Assembly (NCBI GenBank): GCA_027382625.1
Contig: JAJKFJ010022465.1
Location: forward strand, 115,128 to 179,127
DNA: 64,000 nt
Direction: 5' to 3'
Source: Tetmemena sp. SeJ-2015
Lineage: Eukaryota > Ciliophora > Spirotrichea > Sporadotrichida > Oxytrichidae
Positions 1 to 10,913 of this stretch are shown piece after piece. Both the position numbers and the translations under genes were made by a program. The notes below the pieces were generated by a model. It was not told the DNA's origin, made no database searches, and saw only the letters and a program-made list of their open reading frames with translations. Within the stretch, counting starts at the first letter, position 1. The number at the start of each line of letters is the position of its first letter.

Positions 1-1034
1 AGAAAAAAAAAGCAGTATGTTTTTTTCTCTCAAATTTGTGATATTCGATTATATCAATTTATATTCACTTTTAAAATTTATTAAAATAAATTTAAATCTT
101 ATTTTAGATTCGCTGTTTTGTATTGAGTTAGTTTTAACCTTATAATTTTATTTTAATTTTTCAACCTTTTAAGTCTTTTGAGAACTGCTAAGAGGATTTT
201 ATTGCTTAGAATATAAAAAATATATATATATTTGCTTAATTAGCTTTTCTTGTGTTTCATACAACTTCAAATTAATTAATTTACTAACTGAAAATGTCTT
301 GATCTAAGATTGCTTAAAGTTCTACTTATAATTGTTAAATTTTGCATCTTAAATTTGTGAAAGTAAATGATTGCGAGTTTTTGAAAAATAAGGAGAAGAA
401 ATTTTATTTTTATTTTAACTCTCAAAAGCAAGTTGGGTATCTTCTTATTTTTAAAGAATGCGATTAGAGTCTGAAATGAGTATCTTTCTTAGAGGTCTAT
501 AAAAATATAAATATTTTGAATGAGATTAGATAAACTTAATTAGTGGCAATGAGTTAAAGGAGTTATCATGTGCTTTTGGTGAAGAGGATATTAAGTTCTT
601 GATCTTTTGTGAGACCCAATATTAATTTTCTTCAAGGATTGCAAGCTTTATAATTTTACTTCTTGAACTAAATTATCATTTTCTTGATAGCTTTTACTGG
701 ATCTGATTGAGGATAAATCTGATTAGCCATCTACCTACTGCTCTTCTTATTCTTTAAAAGGGTCAAACTACTCTATTTCAGATTTTACAAATCCATTCAA
801 TAAAATAATTTATAAATTCATATTGCTGACATAGTTTAATACATATGGGTAACCATATTAAGATATTATTAATAACTAAAGTTCCCTTATTTTAACATAA
901 ATTGAGTTTCATTAAAAGAGACTAAGCGATAGTGTATTTTTAACAAACTATTAAACTCTTGTCTTAAAATAAATGTTATATAGGTAAAATTTCAAGAGTC
1001 GCAATCAAGAAAAGTTTAATAAAAACCTTGCTAT

Positions 1035-1160
1035 TCATGGCCATGTCTTCATCCATTTATAATCATTAAAATTCTCACGCTCATTGCTTTAGCCGCTGCA
1101 AAGCACAAAATTATCGATGAAGAGTTTTAGGCTCAAATACTAATCAAAACAATAATTAAT
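1035..1160 (-). CDS. Coding island, unassigned, ends in TGA
   Basis: Reading the minus strand with TAA/TAG as Gln gives about 40 residues with normal amino-acid balance, including NERENFNDYKWMKTWP followed by TGA at 1035-1037. It stands out from the surrounding A/T runs. It could be the last MDS of a fragmented minus-strand gene whose other pieces lie at higher coordinates. No family is recognised and no start codon is evident. Confidence 0.25.
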
Positions 1161-2492
1161 AAATACCATAAATTCAATATAAACTAAAACATTTAACAAA
1201 AAATATTCTATATAATTATCTCGCTTCCTGAATTTTAAACTGTCTTTTAAGTCTAAAAGATTCAGTTATAAAATTAGCGCTTTAGTTGCATAATCCGTTT
1301 AATTAAAAAATTTCCTTTAATTTTATTGGCTAATGTAAAATTAAAAATAATTATATTTTGACTACAAAAGTTATTTTAAAATTTGAGTGGCTTTAATTTT
1401 ATTTAATAAAAGATTGATCATCCTACTATTTGTTAAATTTTGATTTGATTTTCTGTATTAACGACTATTTTTCTATCACGAAATAAAAGTAATTTAATAA
1501 ATACTAATGCTATAATGTTTTTTAAGCAAGAAAGATGGAGGAAGTTTCAGTCAAATTAATGATAGGAGCACTTTGAGAAAAATTTTATTTCATAATTTAA
1601 GTCTTTATTAAAATAAAGCTAACGAAGATTTGTATTTTTATCTTTTAGAAACAATCTTTTAGATAAGGTTTAATACATTTTTATCCAAAATATTAAATTA
1701 CCGAAGAATAAAGAGACTCACCCCTTCAAAAAAAAGATTGGATGACCCAAAAAATAATTCCATTCCTTGAATCTGAAAATGTTTTTCGATTAGGATAGAG
1801 GGCTAGATAAGTCATTAGTAGAAGTTATAGAGTCATCGAGGCTTGAATATAGTTTCCATGTTTTTTCCTCACAAAACGAAGATAGGAAAAGAAAATCACA
1901 ATATTTAAAATAAGCAGGAGAAATAATTTGATAAAAAATAATTATATTTTTTATTTTTAAGAAATATATAATTTATTTGTTAATTATTTAACTGATTTTA
2001 ATGATCTTACTAATGCTGCGGTGCTTTACTTCTGCAGCATTCTATTCAGGCTCAATGAGTTTAGATGTTTGAGATTCATAACTTGGCTGAGTCTTCCTTT
2101 CTAGGGATTTTATTATACCACAAGTGGACTTTAGTATTGAAGTTTATTAAACTCTGGTGTATTTAATTTACTATTCTAGTACCCTTTAATCAGACTTCGA
2201 CGAAAATGAAGCTTAAGATATTATATTAAAATAGATGAAAGAAGATTTAAAAAATAGCATTTTATTTCGGGGTAGAACAAAATAATTCTTAGATTTCTGA
2301 ATTAACTCATTTTATAATTTAAAGCTAATACTAGCATAAAATTAAATATAATTTGTATTAATTTCTATAAAATTTAAGAGCCCTGGTAATCTAATTTTCT
2401 TTTTATTTTTTTAATTTTAGGAGATTCTCGCCATCTAACTCTACAAATTGTTTATGTATAATTAATCAATACAAAATGGCCTATATGATACT

Positions 2493-2708
2493 TTAATTAT
2501 CCACAGCAAGAACAAAAACAAGATTTCCTTCTGGCGCAGATCTATAACTCACTTTCTTTTCCAATATTTGTTGATACATTAAGAGTTTAAGACAATATTG
2601 ACTTCTCATTTCATTACAATTTGCTGTTTCTTGTATTATTATTTTGTTCTTATTGCAAAGTGAATTCCCAAAAGGACTTAGAAATCTATTCTCTATTTTT
2701 ATTGACAT
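2493..2708 (-). CDS. Coding island, unassigned
   Basis: A 71-codon stretch from an ATG at 2708, with mixed charged and polar residues, for example QQILEKKVSYRSAPEGNL. It has no AT-run character, unlike its flanks. Under the Gln code the frame continues past the TAA at 2493 into AT-rich sequence, so the true 3' border is probably an IES junction rather than a stop. No family recognised. Confidence 0.3.
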   Translation of the reverse strand: MSIKIENRFLSPFGNSLCNKNKIIIQETANCNEMRSQYCLKLLMYQQILEKKVSYRSAPEGNLVFVLAVDN

Positions 2709-3479
2709 TTAATAGCAGTTGAACTACATCAGGTTTATTTGAAAATTATTAACATTTTTGAAAAGTAGGAGTTCTCAAAAATTTAGAATTTTTATTAACA
2801 GATTGCTTCCACTTATCTTTGAGGCGACAATCTATAAAATAAAGTAGTTTCTAAAATTTTATCGACATAAATTTAACTTAGAAGTCATATATTAATGAAA
2901 TTTAAATTAAAGAATAACTAATTTTAATGTAATCTATTTAAGAATAAATATTTTTAATTTATGTAATAATCTTTGATATTTGAGTTGGAATGATAATTTA
3001 TGAGCTGTTTGATTTTTGAGATGATGATTATGAGAAATTTAAAGCGTTTTAGAATGCTGAGCTCTATCTCTTTCACTCAATTATTTTTTGGAAGAAAGAA
3101 TTTGGTCTTACTTCTTGCTTTACTCATTACTTAATACAAATTATTTATATAGGTATATTTTAACAAAAAACATATCATACATAAATTTTTGTTAGAAATT
3201 CTTAATTAAATTTGCTAAACAGTGTATGAACTATTAAATTAAAAAATATTATACTTATTTAAGATATTAAAAAACATAATCAGCTACTTATCCCATTTAA
3301 TATTAATATTATCAATGTATTCATTTAAAAGAATTAAAAATATTTAAAGCAGATAGAAGATATTTAAATTTGTTTATAGAGTAATTATATTTGCCTGTAT
3401 AATATTACCTATTAGTAAATTACTTTTGAGAGGGTAAGATTGAGGTGACTCTGCCCTTGGGAGGGTGAGTTTAGTTTAT

Positions 3480-3786
3480 CTTTGATTTGACAAAATATTA
3501 GATTTGTAGAAAGTTTTATCGTCGTTAGTAACTACGTTATGCCAGACATAGAATGGAGATTTTGGTGCATATTTTCCAATAATTTGTCTGCTGAATATTT
3601 TCCAAGCTTTTCCTTTACTTTTTACGCCATTTAGCTAGTCTTGTTCAACCTCATCTAGCTCTAAGTTATAAAGAATTGGGGGCATTCCATCAAAGAATGG
3701 ATCAAATAAATCATAATATTAATATCCGAGTACCTATAGCATCAAAATAATATAGATTCATTCATAAAACAATTATAAAATTATTT
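3480..3786 (-). CDS. Coding island, unassigned
   Basis: About 95 codons on the minus strand without TGA, of clear protein-like composition: an aromatic and acidic first part (YQYYDLFDPFFDGMPP) followed by a basic part (GKAWKIFSRQIIGKYAPKSP). An in-frame TGA lies just upstream near 3760, so the segment either starts at the nearby ATG or is joined to another MDS there. No domain recognised. It is one of the best coding signals in the first 7 kb. Confidence 0.4.
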
Positions 3787-4032
3787 AAATCAATACTATT
3801 TTGTGTTATTCCATTAATTTTATTTTTTACAAATTTAATTAACTTAGGAATAATAAATTAAAAGAAATAATTTCGAGTTCATTCAAATTTATATTTTTTG
3901 TAATAAATAAACTTGGAAGTTCTTCTCATAATATATTTTTTATTGCTATTATATATTATAAAATTTGAAAGAGAAAAATTTGTTTTATTTAAATGAAAAA
4001 ATGGATAAAAGAAATATAATTATGCTCTAAAT

Positions 4033-4256
4033 TGAATAAGATGACTATAAGATCTGAGAGATGCATTAATAATTTGAATAAATCTTTCTTTTGATATGAG
4101 TTAACTTGACATCTGTGTTTTGATCGTAGTATTCAAATGAGTTTTCATTTTATATTTCAGATGGATCTGTCTCTATGTGTTAGAATTGCTCCTTGCTAGC
4201 CTTCTTTGACTTAAGGAGATTTGACTAAGCTACGTTTAGTATTTTGTCTCTCATGA
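4033..4256 (-). CDS. Coding island, paralogous to the 5.8-kb island
   Basis: Around 70 codons from an ATG near 4255, hydrophilic (for example FEYYDQNTDVKLTHIKRK). Its 3' part is similar at the DNA level to the island at 5608-6072: both contain an AAAAGAAAGA run and then GCATCTCTCAGATCT or its near match about 25 bases later, but in different reading frames. The two are therefore related copies, at least one of which has shifted frame. Confidence 0.35.
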
Positions 4257-5607
4257 AAGTGAACCTCCTCAATTTTTAAGAGGAGGGGCTGGGGGAATAT
4301 TAAGAACTCTTTGACATTGAAGCCTACAAATTTTTTGAAGTACTTTAAACTCCTATTTTCAAAGTATTACGTATATTTGCTACACTCTGCTTTTAAATTT
4401 ATATATTACCTTAAATAATTAGATAGGCTAAATACCAAAAACAATTCTCTCTAAAATTTTATCGAATATATTTATAGAATAACGGGAACACTTAAGTGTA
4501 AAACAATTTAAAGTAATGTTTATGGGATTTTAAAAATTACAATTTTAAATGCTTTAAGGCACTTTAATTCTAATTTCTGCTATAGTTTGAGAGATTATTA
4601 TTGCTACTTTTAAAAGAGATTTTATTTCCCTCTTCATTTTGATTCCTGGGCTAAAGATTTCTTAAAAACAGAGCAGCATATAATTATATCAATTTACAAC
4701 TATATATCAACTTCTACTACATCAAACTTAAATTATTTTCTTTCATTTTTTAAAACAATTAACCTGGTATATATCAAGAATTCCAATTGCTTTAAAATCT
4801 TATACAAAAAAAAAAAAATAAATAAGTTTTTCTTTTACATTGTAAATTGGATTTAGAAATATTACAAATAAAATAACTTTAAACACCTTGCTTAATAGTT
4901 CTCCACCTATAACCTGCTTTTTATTGGCTAATTTTTAAAAAAATTGATTATCTAAATGAAAGACCAAAGCTTATTTCTTAAAGCAAACACAGACCACAAA
5001 ATATTTCAATATTGAATTTTTTTCTATTAAAGGGAATAAAAGTGACGACAAAACTTAGTAAAATAGAGTAAGACAATTAAAGATATTTTTTAATTTTGCA
5101 AAAGTAAATATTAATTTTATCTTTTAAAAGATAGATCTTCCCATCTACTTAAAATATTATAATCATCATATCGTATATATAAATTTATCCCAATAAGATT
5201 ATGCTCTTATTCTCTCATTATTTATTTAGTAACTAAATTAGAAAGATAAGATGATAAGCTGTTTATTTCTTGAAATTAAAATAAATTATCTAATAAAATA
5301 AAAATGAAGGAACAAATCTTACTTTTGCTTAGCAAAATAAGTTCTAATCTGGCTTAAAACAAATTTTTCTTCTATCTATTTTGACGATTTTTATTATATT
5401 TTTTTCTTTCAAAAAAAATGATATTTGATAGATCTTAAAATAAAAATGTTGCTTATCGCATTAACATTGTGTTTTAATTTATTTAAATAGCCGATCAGCT
5501 ATTTGAAAATAATTTGATTTAATAATTTTACCTAAAGAGAAAATAGGCTACATAATTTTTTTTAATTATTACAGCAGTATAAATAACAATTTACTTCATA
5601 AATTCTT

Positions 5608-6072
5608 CAAACTCTCAAGTAATTTACTTCGATATTGTATTGCAAATCTATCATGAAGCTTATTTTTACTCCCATTTTGCAGTTTATTTTTATTAGAGGT
5701 CTCCATTGAAATTATTTTTATTTTTATGATTATTTTTAGCACTTTCTTACAATAAAAATTGGGCATAAGAGAGTTAAAAGATATTTTAGATCTGAGAGAT
5801 GCTTCTGAAGATCTACATACTCTACATTCTTTCTTTTATAATGTGAATATATACGAGCAGCATTTTAAGGAAATGGGGAGTGACTCTTAAGAAGTTTGTT
5901 TGAGTGATCTTTGTCTAAATTTTCAACTACTACTGTGGAGATCCTTCTATCATTTTACTTTCTTGAAAATATTTGTAATTCCTCAGCTTCATTGCCTTCA
6001 AAATCAAACTCTCCTTCTTTAAGCAAGTTTATTTTTAACTAATCATTTATATTTAATTTGTCAACCCTCCTT
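5608..6072 (-). CDS. Coding island, unassigned
   Basis: The longest protein-like frame in the first 7 kb, about 150 codons on the minus strand bounded upstream by a TGA near 6073. The first hundred residues are acidic and basic with little hydrophobic character, ending in YVDLQKHLSDLKYLLTLL; the remainder becomes AT-biased. Part of it is repeated, frame-shifted, at 4033-4256. No family recognised. Confidence 0.4.
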
Positions 6073-6407
6073 CAAGGTAACCTCTAATTCTGTAAATAAT
6101 TAGATTTAATAAATTTAATAATTAAAAACAAATACTAAATATATTTTTTACTTAATTTCACAAATTATCAATTAATCTATCTATTATAAGTTTATTTAAG
6201 AAGGAGATAATTTTAAACTTGATAAATATATTGAAATTGAGTTAAAATACTTTAATTAAAAATTTGAGAATAGAATATAGTTTAGTTAGGGAGTCAATAA
6301 TTATGATGATTCATTATGCGAACTTAAAATTTCTTTTGACTCGGAATCATTTTTATATTTGTCAATATTAACTAATTAATGTATAGAATTTCTTTTCATT
6401 CATTTAT

Positions 6408-6720
6408 TTTTCCAAATTTTTTAAAAAATTTAAACAAAAAAATTTAAAAAATTTTTTAAAAAAATTTTTTTTTTAAAGTTTTTACGATAATTAAAAATTA
6501 AAAATCTTTTTTAAAAAAATATGAAAAAAAAAAGTTTTTAAAAAAATTTTTTTAAAATTTAAACAAAAATTTTTTTAAAAATAAAAATATATATTGGCTG
6601 ATATTTAAAAAAAAAATATTTTTACTAAGGTAACATTAATTAAATAGCTAGACCTTGAAAAAAAAAATAATGTTGTGTGAAAAAATAATTTTTAAAAAAA
6701 TGATAATTTTAAATTTTAAG
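6408..6720. repeat. A/T homopolymer-rich low-complexity block
   Basis: About 300 bases made almost entirely of alternating runs of A and T (runs of 5-10), including imperfect self-complementary stretches. It contains no open frame of normal composition and separates the unassigned islands from the plus-strand fragment at 6724. Confidence 0.7.
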
Positions 6721-6723
6721 AAA

Positions 6724-6882
6724 AGATATGAACAAATTATGGGTTATGCGGGTGGTTAGATGGGTTGCTACTAAGATCTTTGTTCAAGTGATTATACTTT
6801 GTTGAAGACCTTGACTGAGAAGGATTTGATGATCGACTGCTTGATTAGTAATCCAGATGGGGATTTTCCTTTGCAAATTTGA
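6724..6882 (+). CDS. 3' coding fragment, unassigned
   Basis: Fifty-two codons on the plus strand ending in TGA at 6880-6882, with a Gly/Met/Tyr-containing start (MGYAGGQMGCYQ) and the end TLTEKDLMIDCLISNPDGD. In-frame TAG and TAA fall at Gln-compatible positions. It is directly downstream of an A/T block, so its upstream MDSs are missing or lie elsewhere. It might be the last MDS of a scrambled or truncated gene. Confidence 0.35.
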
Positions 6883-7220
6883 CTCCATTATTTGTAACTT
6901 CAATTTTTGCTTGAACTTCACACACTTTTCTAATTATAAAAAATAAAAAAAAATTTTTGTAAATTTTAACAAAATTTTTCAAATCTAATTTTTTAAATAA
7001 ATAAATTTTGGAAAGCTTTTTTTTAAAAATTTTTATATGAAATTTAAACACATTCTCCCCTCATCCTATCTACAAAAATCTGATTTGCAATCCAAATTTA
7101 TTATAATCTAATATATGATGAAGATCAAGTGTAATTCAGGAGATGCTTAAGAGGATAAATGACGTAAATCTATTAGTATTTATATTAAAGATATCTATAT
7201 CTATCACTCGCACATTAAAG

Positions 7221-7927
7221 ATGAGCATCAAGGTCCACTACTTCGACATCTACGGCAGAGCTGAGCCCATCAGAATGCTACTCGCTCACAAGAAGGTTGA
7301 CTTCGAAGATCACAGAATTGCAAGATAATTAAATAATTATAAAGAGAAGACTGGCCAAAACTAAAGGCAGAACTCCCCCTTGAGTTCGGCCAAATTCCCA
7401 TGGTCGAGATTGACGGCAAATCCATTACTCAAACTTCCTCCATCATGAGATTCCTTGGAAAGAAGTACGGTTACTATCCCGAGGACGTTGAGACTGCTTA
7501 CAAGGTTGACTCCTTCATGGATGGACTCACAGACCTTCTTGTCACCCTTGCAAGAAGCATGAATTATTTAATTGCTTCTTTAAAATGAAATAAGCTCATT
7601 GATTTTATGAATGAGCCTGATGAAGAGAAGAAACAGGCCTCTCAGATTGAGATGGCTACTGTTGTCATTCCTAAATTCTTGGCCATCGCAGAGAAGCGTA
7701 TTTCTGAGAACTCAAGTCCTCTCCACGTCGCAGGAGACTCCCTCACTATTGCTGACTTTAACTTTGCTGGCCTTATCTTCTCTGCCTTCTATAACGAGGG
7801 CAATGAAAAATCTGTTTTTCTCCAAAGCATTCTTGGCAACTTCCCTAAGACCAAAGCTTATGCTGAGAACCTTAGAGACGTGGAGCTAAAGGAGTATCTT
7901 GCTACTAGACCCCTTAGACCTTTCTGA
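7221..7927 (+). CDS. Glutathione S-transferase, sigma class (GST copy 1)
   Basis: Glutathione conjugation enzyme. The N-terminal thioredoxin-like domain begins SIKVHYFDIYGRAEPIRMLL, with the catalytic Tyr of sigma/alpha-type GSTs at residue 7 or 8 and the GRAEPIR signature. The central segment FGQIPMVEIDGK..TQTSSIMR holds the cis-Pro and glutathione-binding Gln/Ser. The helical C-terminal domain carries SLTIADF. With two IESs removed the protein is about 210 residues, normal for the family, ending in TGA. IESs are at 7322-7341 and 7559-7606. It is first of five tandem copies and lacks the IESs that the paralogs carry near residue 21 and near FYNE. Confidence 0.9.
7322..7341 (+). other. IES in GST copy 1, pointer AAGA
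   Basis: AAGA is repeated at 7322 and 7342. Removing 20 bp joins HRIAR to EDWPKLK in frame. Confidence 0.8.
7559..7606 (+). other. IES in GST copy 1, pointer ATGAAT
   Basis: ATGAAT occurs at 7559 and 7607. Removing 48 bp, which contain an in-frame TGA, restores RSMNEPDEEKK. Confidence 0.85.
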
Positions 7928-8109
7928 GATATTAACAGCAATTGCATATCTTAGATTTATCAATTTATTTTTTTAGATCCATCCAAATTCTATTTCATAG
8001 ATAAAATATTCTGATAAAAAGCTAAAATGCTTGGTTAAAATCACATTCAAGGAATATCTAAATACGAAGTCAGTTTTATTTTATAAATATATTTACAAAA
8101 CTATCGACA

Positions 8110-8871
8110 ATGAGTGCAATTAGGATCCACTATTTGGATTTGTACGGGAAGGCTGAGCAATCAAGAATGCTATAAAACTATATCTATATTATTAATTTGT
8201 TGCTTCTTGCTTACCATAAGCTCGACTTTGAAGACATAAGATACCAGAGAGAAAAATATAGATTTAAACTTATATAATGAGAAGAATTCGCTACTGCCAA
8301 AGATAAACTTGGATTGGAGTTCGGACAAGTACCTATGCTTGAGATAGAGGGAAACAAGTATTTCTAAAGTGTATCTATATTGAGGCTCTTGGGGAGAAAG
8401 TTCGGCTATTATCCAGAAGACCCATTCCAAGCCTATTTGGTTGACTCTTTCATAGATGGACTTAAAGATATTCCTAAAGTATTCTAGAAAGTTTGCCATT
8501 ATTAAATACAATTAAAGCTTTTAATGAACCAGACGAGGAAAAAAAGAAACAAGCCTTCAAAGAATTCGTAGCGCCTGAGATCTCAAACTTTTTCGCTATA
8601 GCTGAGAAAAGATTAACAGAAAACTCAAGCCAATTCTACGTGGTTGGTGATTCGATAACTATCGCAGATTTTAGCTTTGGAGCTCATCTTTTTTCTCTTT
8701 ACTATAATTAGAGCAATCTAAATTAATTAAATTAGTTAATATTTTAATCCTTATTAGCCTCTGCTGTATCCTATAATTGAAACTTTTCCTTTGATTAAGG
8801 CATACGCTGAAAATCTTAGAGACAAAGTGCTGAGAGATTATCTAAAGTCAAGGCCTCCTAAATTTATTTGA
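8110..8871 (+). CDS. Glutathione S-transferase, sigma class (GST copy 2)
   Basis: Second tandem GST. It starts MSAIRIHYLDLYGKAEQSRMLL; the usual GRAEPIR motif reads GKAEQSR, so it is a divergent copy. It keeps FGQVPMLEIEG, the SILR helix start and SITIADF, and ends in TGA at 8871. In-frame TAG and TAA codons fall on Gln positions. Four IESs (8168, 8249, 8492, 8715) interrupt it; after removal the frame is continuous to about 210 residues. Likely role is glutathione conjugation or isomerisation in the cytosol; the altered N-terminal motif may mean a changed substrate preference (inference). Confidence 0.85.
8168..8200 (+). other. IES in GST copy 2, pointer TGCT
   Basis: TGCT at 8168 and 8201. 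Removing 33 AT-rich bp gives RMLLAYHKLDF, matching the paralogs. Confidence 0.85.
8249..8278 (+). other. IES in GST copy 2, pointer GAGAA
   Basis: GAGAA at 8249 and 8279. Removing 30 bp, which include a TGA, gives RYQREEFATAK. Confidence 0.85.
8492..8520 (+). other. IES in GST copy 2, pointer TT
   Basis: A minimal TT pointer. Removing 29 bp joins FQKV to NEPDEEKKK; the limits are uncertain by a base or two. Confidence 0.6.
8715..8745 (+). other. IES in GST copy 2, pointer AATC
   Basis: AATC at 8715 and 8746. Removing 31 bp gives YYNQSNPYQPLLYP, matching copies 4 and 5. Confidence 0.8.
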
Positions 8872-9688
8872 ACTTTACAGTTTTTGTTAATTAAATTTCA
8901 TGCATTCAAAATCTATTTAGTAAATAAAAATAAAACTGAGTAAAGGAGTGGCTGTTAGAGTGTTTCTAATTCAATATATTTTTCACTTTTTATTCTCCTT
9001 TATATTTTAATTCCTTAAACCATGCAAATTTTGTCTGCGAGCGTTCAGTTCAGAGTTAGAAATCTCAGATTAAGAAAATTATGAAGATTAAAAGAGTGAT
9101 ATCTCCATATCTTAAAACTATCAGGTGCTATCATTATTATTAAAGAAAAATTTAATAACATTTATATTATATTATAAAATAAAATGCAGATACAAGAGCT
9201 AATAAACTTACTCAAAATAGAAAGAAGTTTTAATCTGCCAAATCAATTTTAATTAAACTATAAACTTAATCAATTGAGATTAATTATATGCTATTTTCAA
9301 ACTTTCATTAAAAAAATTTTATTCTCCCGAAGTTTGCTTCTATAATTTTTAACATCAATTTTTTATTGAACTTCTTTCACTTATCCAACCTTTCCCTAAC
9401 CAACTCAATAAAATAAACTAATAAAATTTTTATTGAATTATTTCAAATTTATTAAAATTTGGTATATAATTTTAATAATTTTAATCGAAATTACTTTTTA
9501 ATTATAAGCAATAAGTTTAAGAAAGCATCTCTATAAATTTAATTGTTTTATCTTAATAAAATTCTACTTAACATTTAAATTTAATCTTAATTTTTAATAA
9601 AGACACTGAAGTCGTGTCACTTCTAAAATTAATATAAACGTAATTGACGTGTATTAATTATTATTAACTACAAAATAAACCAAAGTAC
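8872..9688. other. Intergenic spacer with a divergent repeat copy
   Basis: AT-rich spacer between GST copies 2 and 3. Near 9016-9150 it holds a divergent copy of the repeat found at 18790 and 24520, recognisable by GTTCAGTTCAGAGTTA. Nothing else is seen. Confidence 0.5.
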
Positions 9689-10418
9689 ATGAGCATTAAA
9701 GTCCACTACTTCGACATCCACGGCAGAGCAGAGCCTATTAGAATGCAAATATATATTATTGCTTCTCGCTCACAAGAAAATTGACTTCGAAGATCACAGA
9801 ATCGCAAGATAATCACTTTTAAATAATTATAAAGAGAAGACTGGCCCAAACAAAAAGAAGAACTCAATCTCGAGTTCGGCCAAATTCCAATGGTCGAGAT
9901 TGACGGCAAATCCCTCACATAATCACGCTCAGTCTTGAGATTCCTTGGAAAGAAGTACGGTTACTATCCAGAAGATATCGACACCGCTTACAAGGTTGAC
10001 TCCTTCACCGATGGATTTGCTGACTTCGTTGCTACTCTAGCAAAAAGCCTCGATCATTAATTTTCATAACAATTGAAAAAGAATTCGCATAACTTATTTA
10101 AATGAGACTGACGAGGAAAAGAAAAAGGCACTTCAGATTGAAATTGTTACTGATGTCATCCCTAAATTCCTAGGCATCGCAGAGAAGCGTATCTCTGAAA
10201 ATTCAAGCCACCTTTACATCGCTGGAGACTCCCTGACAATCGCAGATTTCACGTTTGCTGGGTTCATATTCTCTGCCTTCTATAACGAGGCTAATGAGCA
10301 TGCTGCCACGATGCAAGGCATTCTTGGGAACTTCCCTTTGACGAAGGCGTATGCTGAGAATCTTCGTGACGTGGAACTCAAGGAGTATCTTGCTACACGA
10401 CCCCTCAGAATTTATTGA
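9689..10418 (+). CDS. Glutathione S-transferase, sigma class (GST copy 3)
   Basis: Very close paralog of copy 1: SIKVHYFDIHGRAEPIRM at the start, FGQIPMVEIDGKS in the middle, SLTIADFTFAGFIFSAFYNE and KEYLATRPLRIY before TGA at 10416-10418. Three IESs (9744, 9806, 10056) must be removed. The second IES sits at exactly the same codon as in copy 1 and shares the pointer AAGA and much of its sequence, so it predates the duplication. Copy 1 lacks the first IES, so that element was gained in this copy or lost from copy 1. About 208 residues when joined. Confidence 0.9.
9744..9759 (+). other. IES in GST copy 3, pointer TGC
   Basis: TGC at 9744 and 9760. Removing 16 bp restores RMLLAHKKIDF. Copy 1 has no insert here. 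Confidence 0.85.
9806..9831 (+). other. IES in GST copy 3, pointer AAGA
   Basis: AAGA at 9806 and 9832. Removing 26 bp gives HRIAREDWPK. It is homologous to the 20-bp IES of copy 1. Confidence 0.85.
10056..10101 (+). other. IES in GST copy 3, pointer AT
   Basis: Removing 46 bp between two AT copies joins KSLDH to ETDEEKKK in frame. The pointer is minimal, so the edges are approximate. Confidence 0.6.
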
Positions 10419-10913
10419 GAGTTTTTACAAATTTTCAATATCTTCAACGATATTTTATTAAATCTACTTTTGGATATTTCCTTTCATATTTTCAAGTCAA
10501 GATATATTATAAAGCGAAGGTATTTTTATATATTAAAAACAAAGAATATCTATGCTTTCAATTTTTGATATTTATTTCTTCAAAAAAGAAGATAACTTTA
10601 ATTGCAAAATAACTTTCGGATAATTAAATTTGTATCGCTGTTTTAATGGGGCAATTGCAACCTAAAAAGCATATAATATCTTAATTTAAACGCCTCACAA
10701 TAATTTAGAAACTTTACTAACTAAATAAATTATCTTACATTTCTCCTTTACTAAATTTGGTCAAAATGAGAAAAAAATTTCGAACGCCTTAATATATTTT
10801 AGAAAATAAGAGCCTCAGAAACTAAGAGAGTACACGTAATTAATCTGTTATATAAATTGTCATTGCAATATCATTAAATAATTAAAACTTCCAAGTCCTA
10901 TACATCATAAGAT
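10419..10913. other. Intergenic spacer
   Basis: AT-rich spacer between GST copies 3 and 4; no gene, repeat or RNA signal is seen. Confidence 0.5.

Larger units (their letters stand above)
1..7080. other. AT-rich germline tract with scattered coding islands
   Basis: About 7 kb with no complete gene that I can assemble. Most of it is A/T-rich and looks like IES or intergenic DNA. Inside it are short islands with codon-like composition when TAA/TAG are read as Gln, mostly on the minus strand (separate entries). Additional weak islands lie near 522-702 (plus), 1690-1860 (either strand), 1990-2215 (minus, Ser/Glu/Lys-rich) and 3000-3150 (open on both strands). The arrangement would fit one or more germline genes split into MDSs by long IESs, or decayed gene copies; I could not match pointers well enough to choose. 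Confidence 0.5.
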
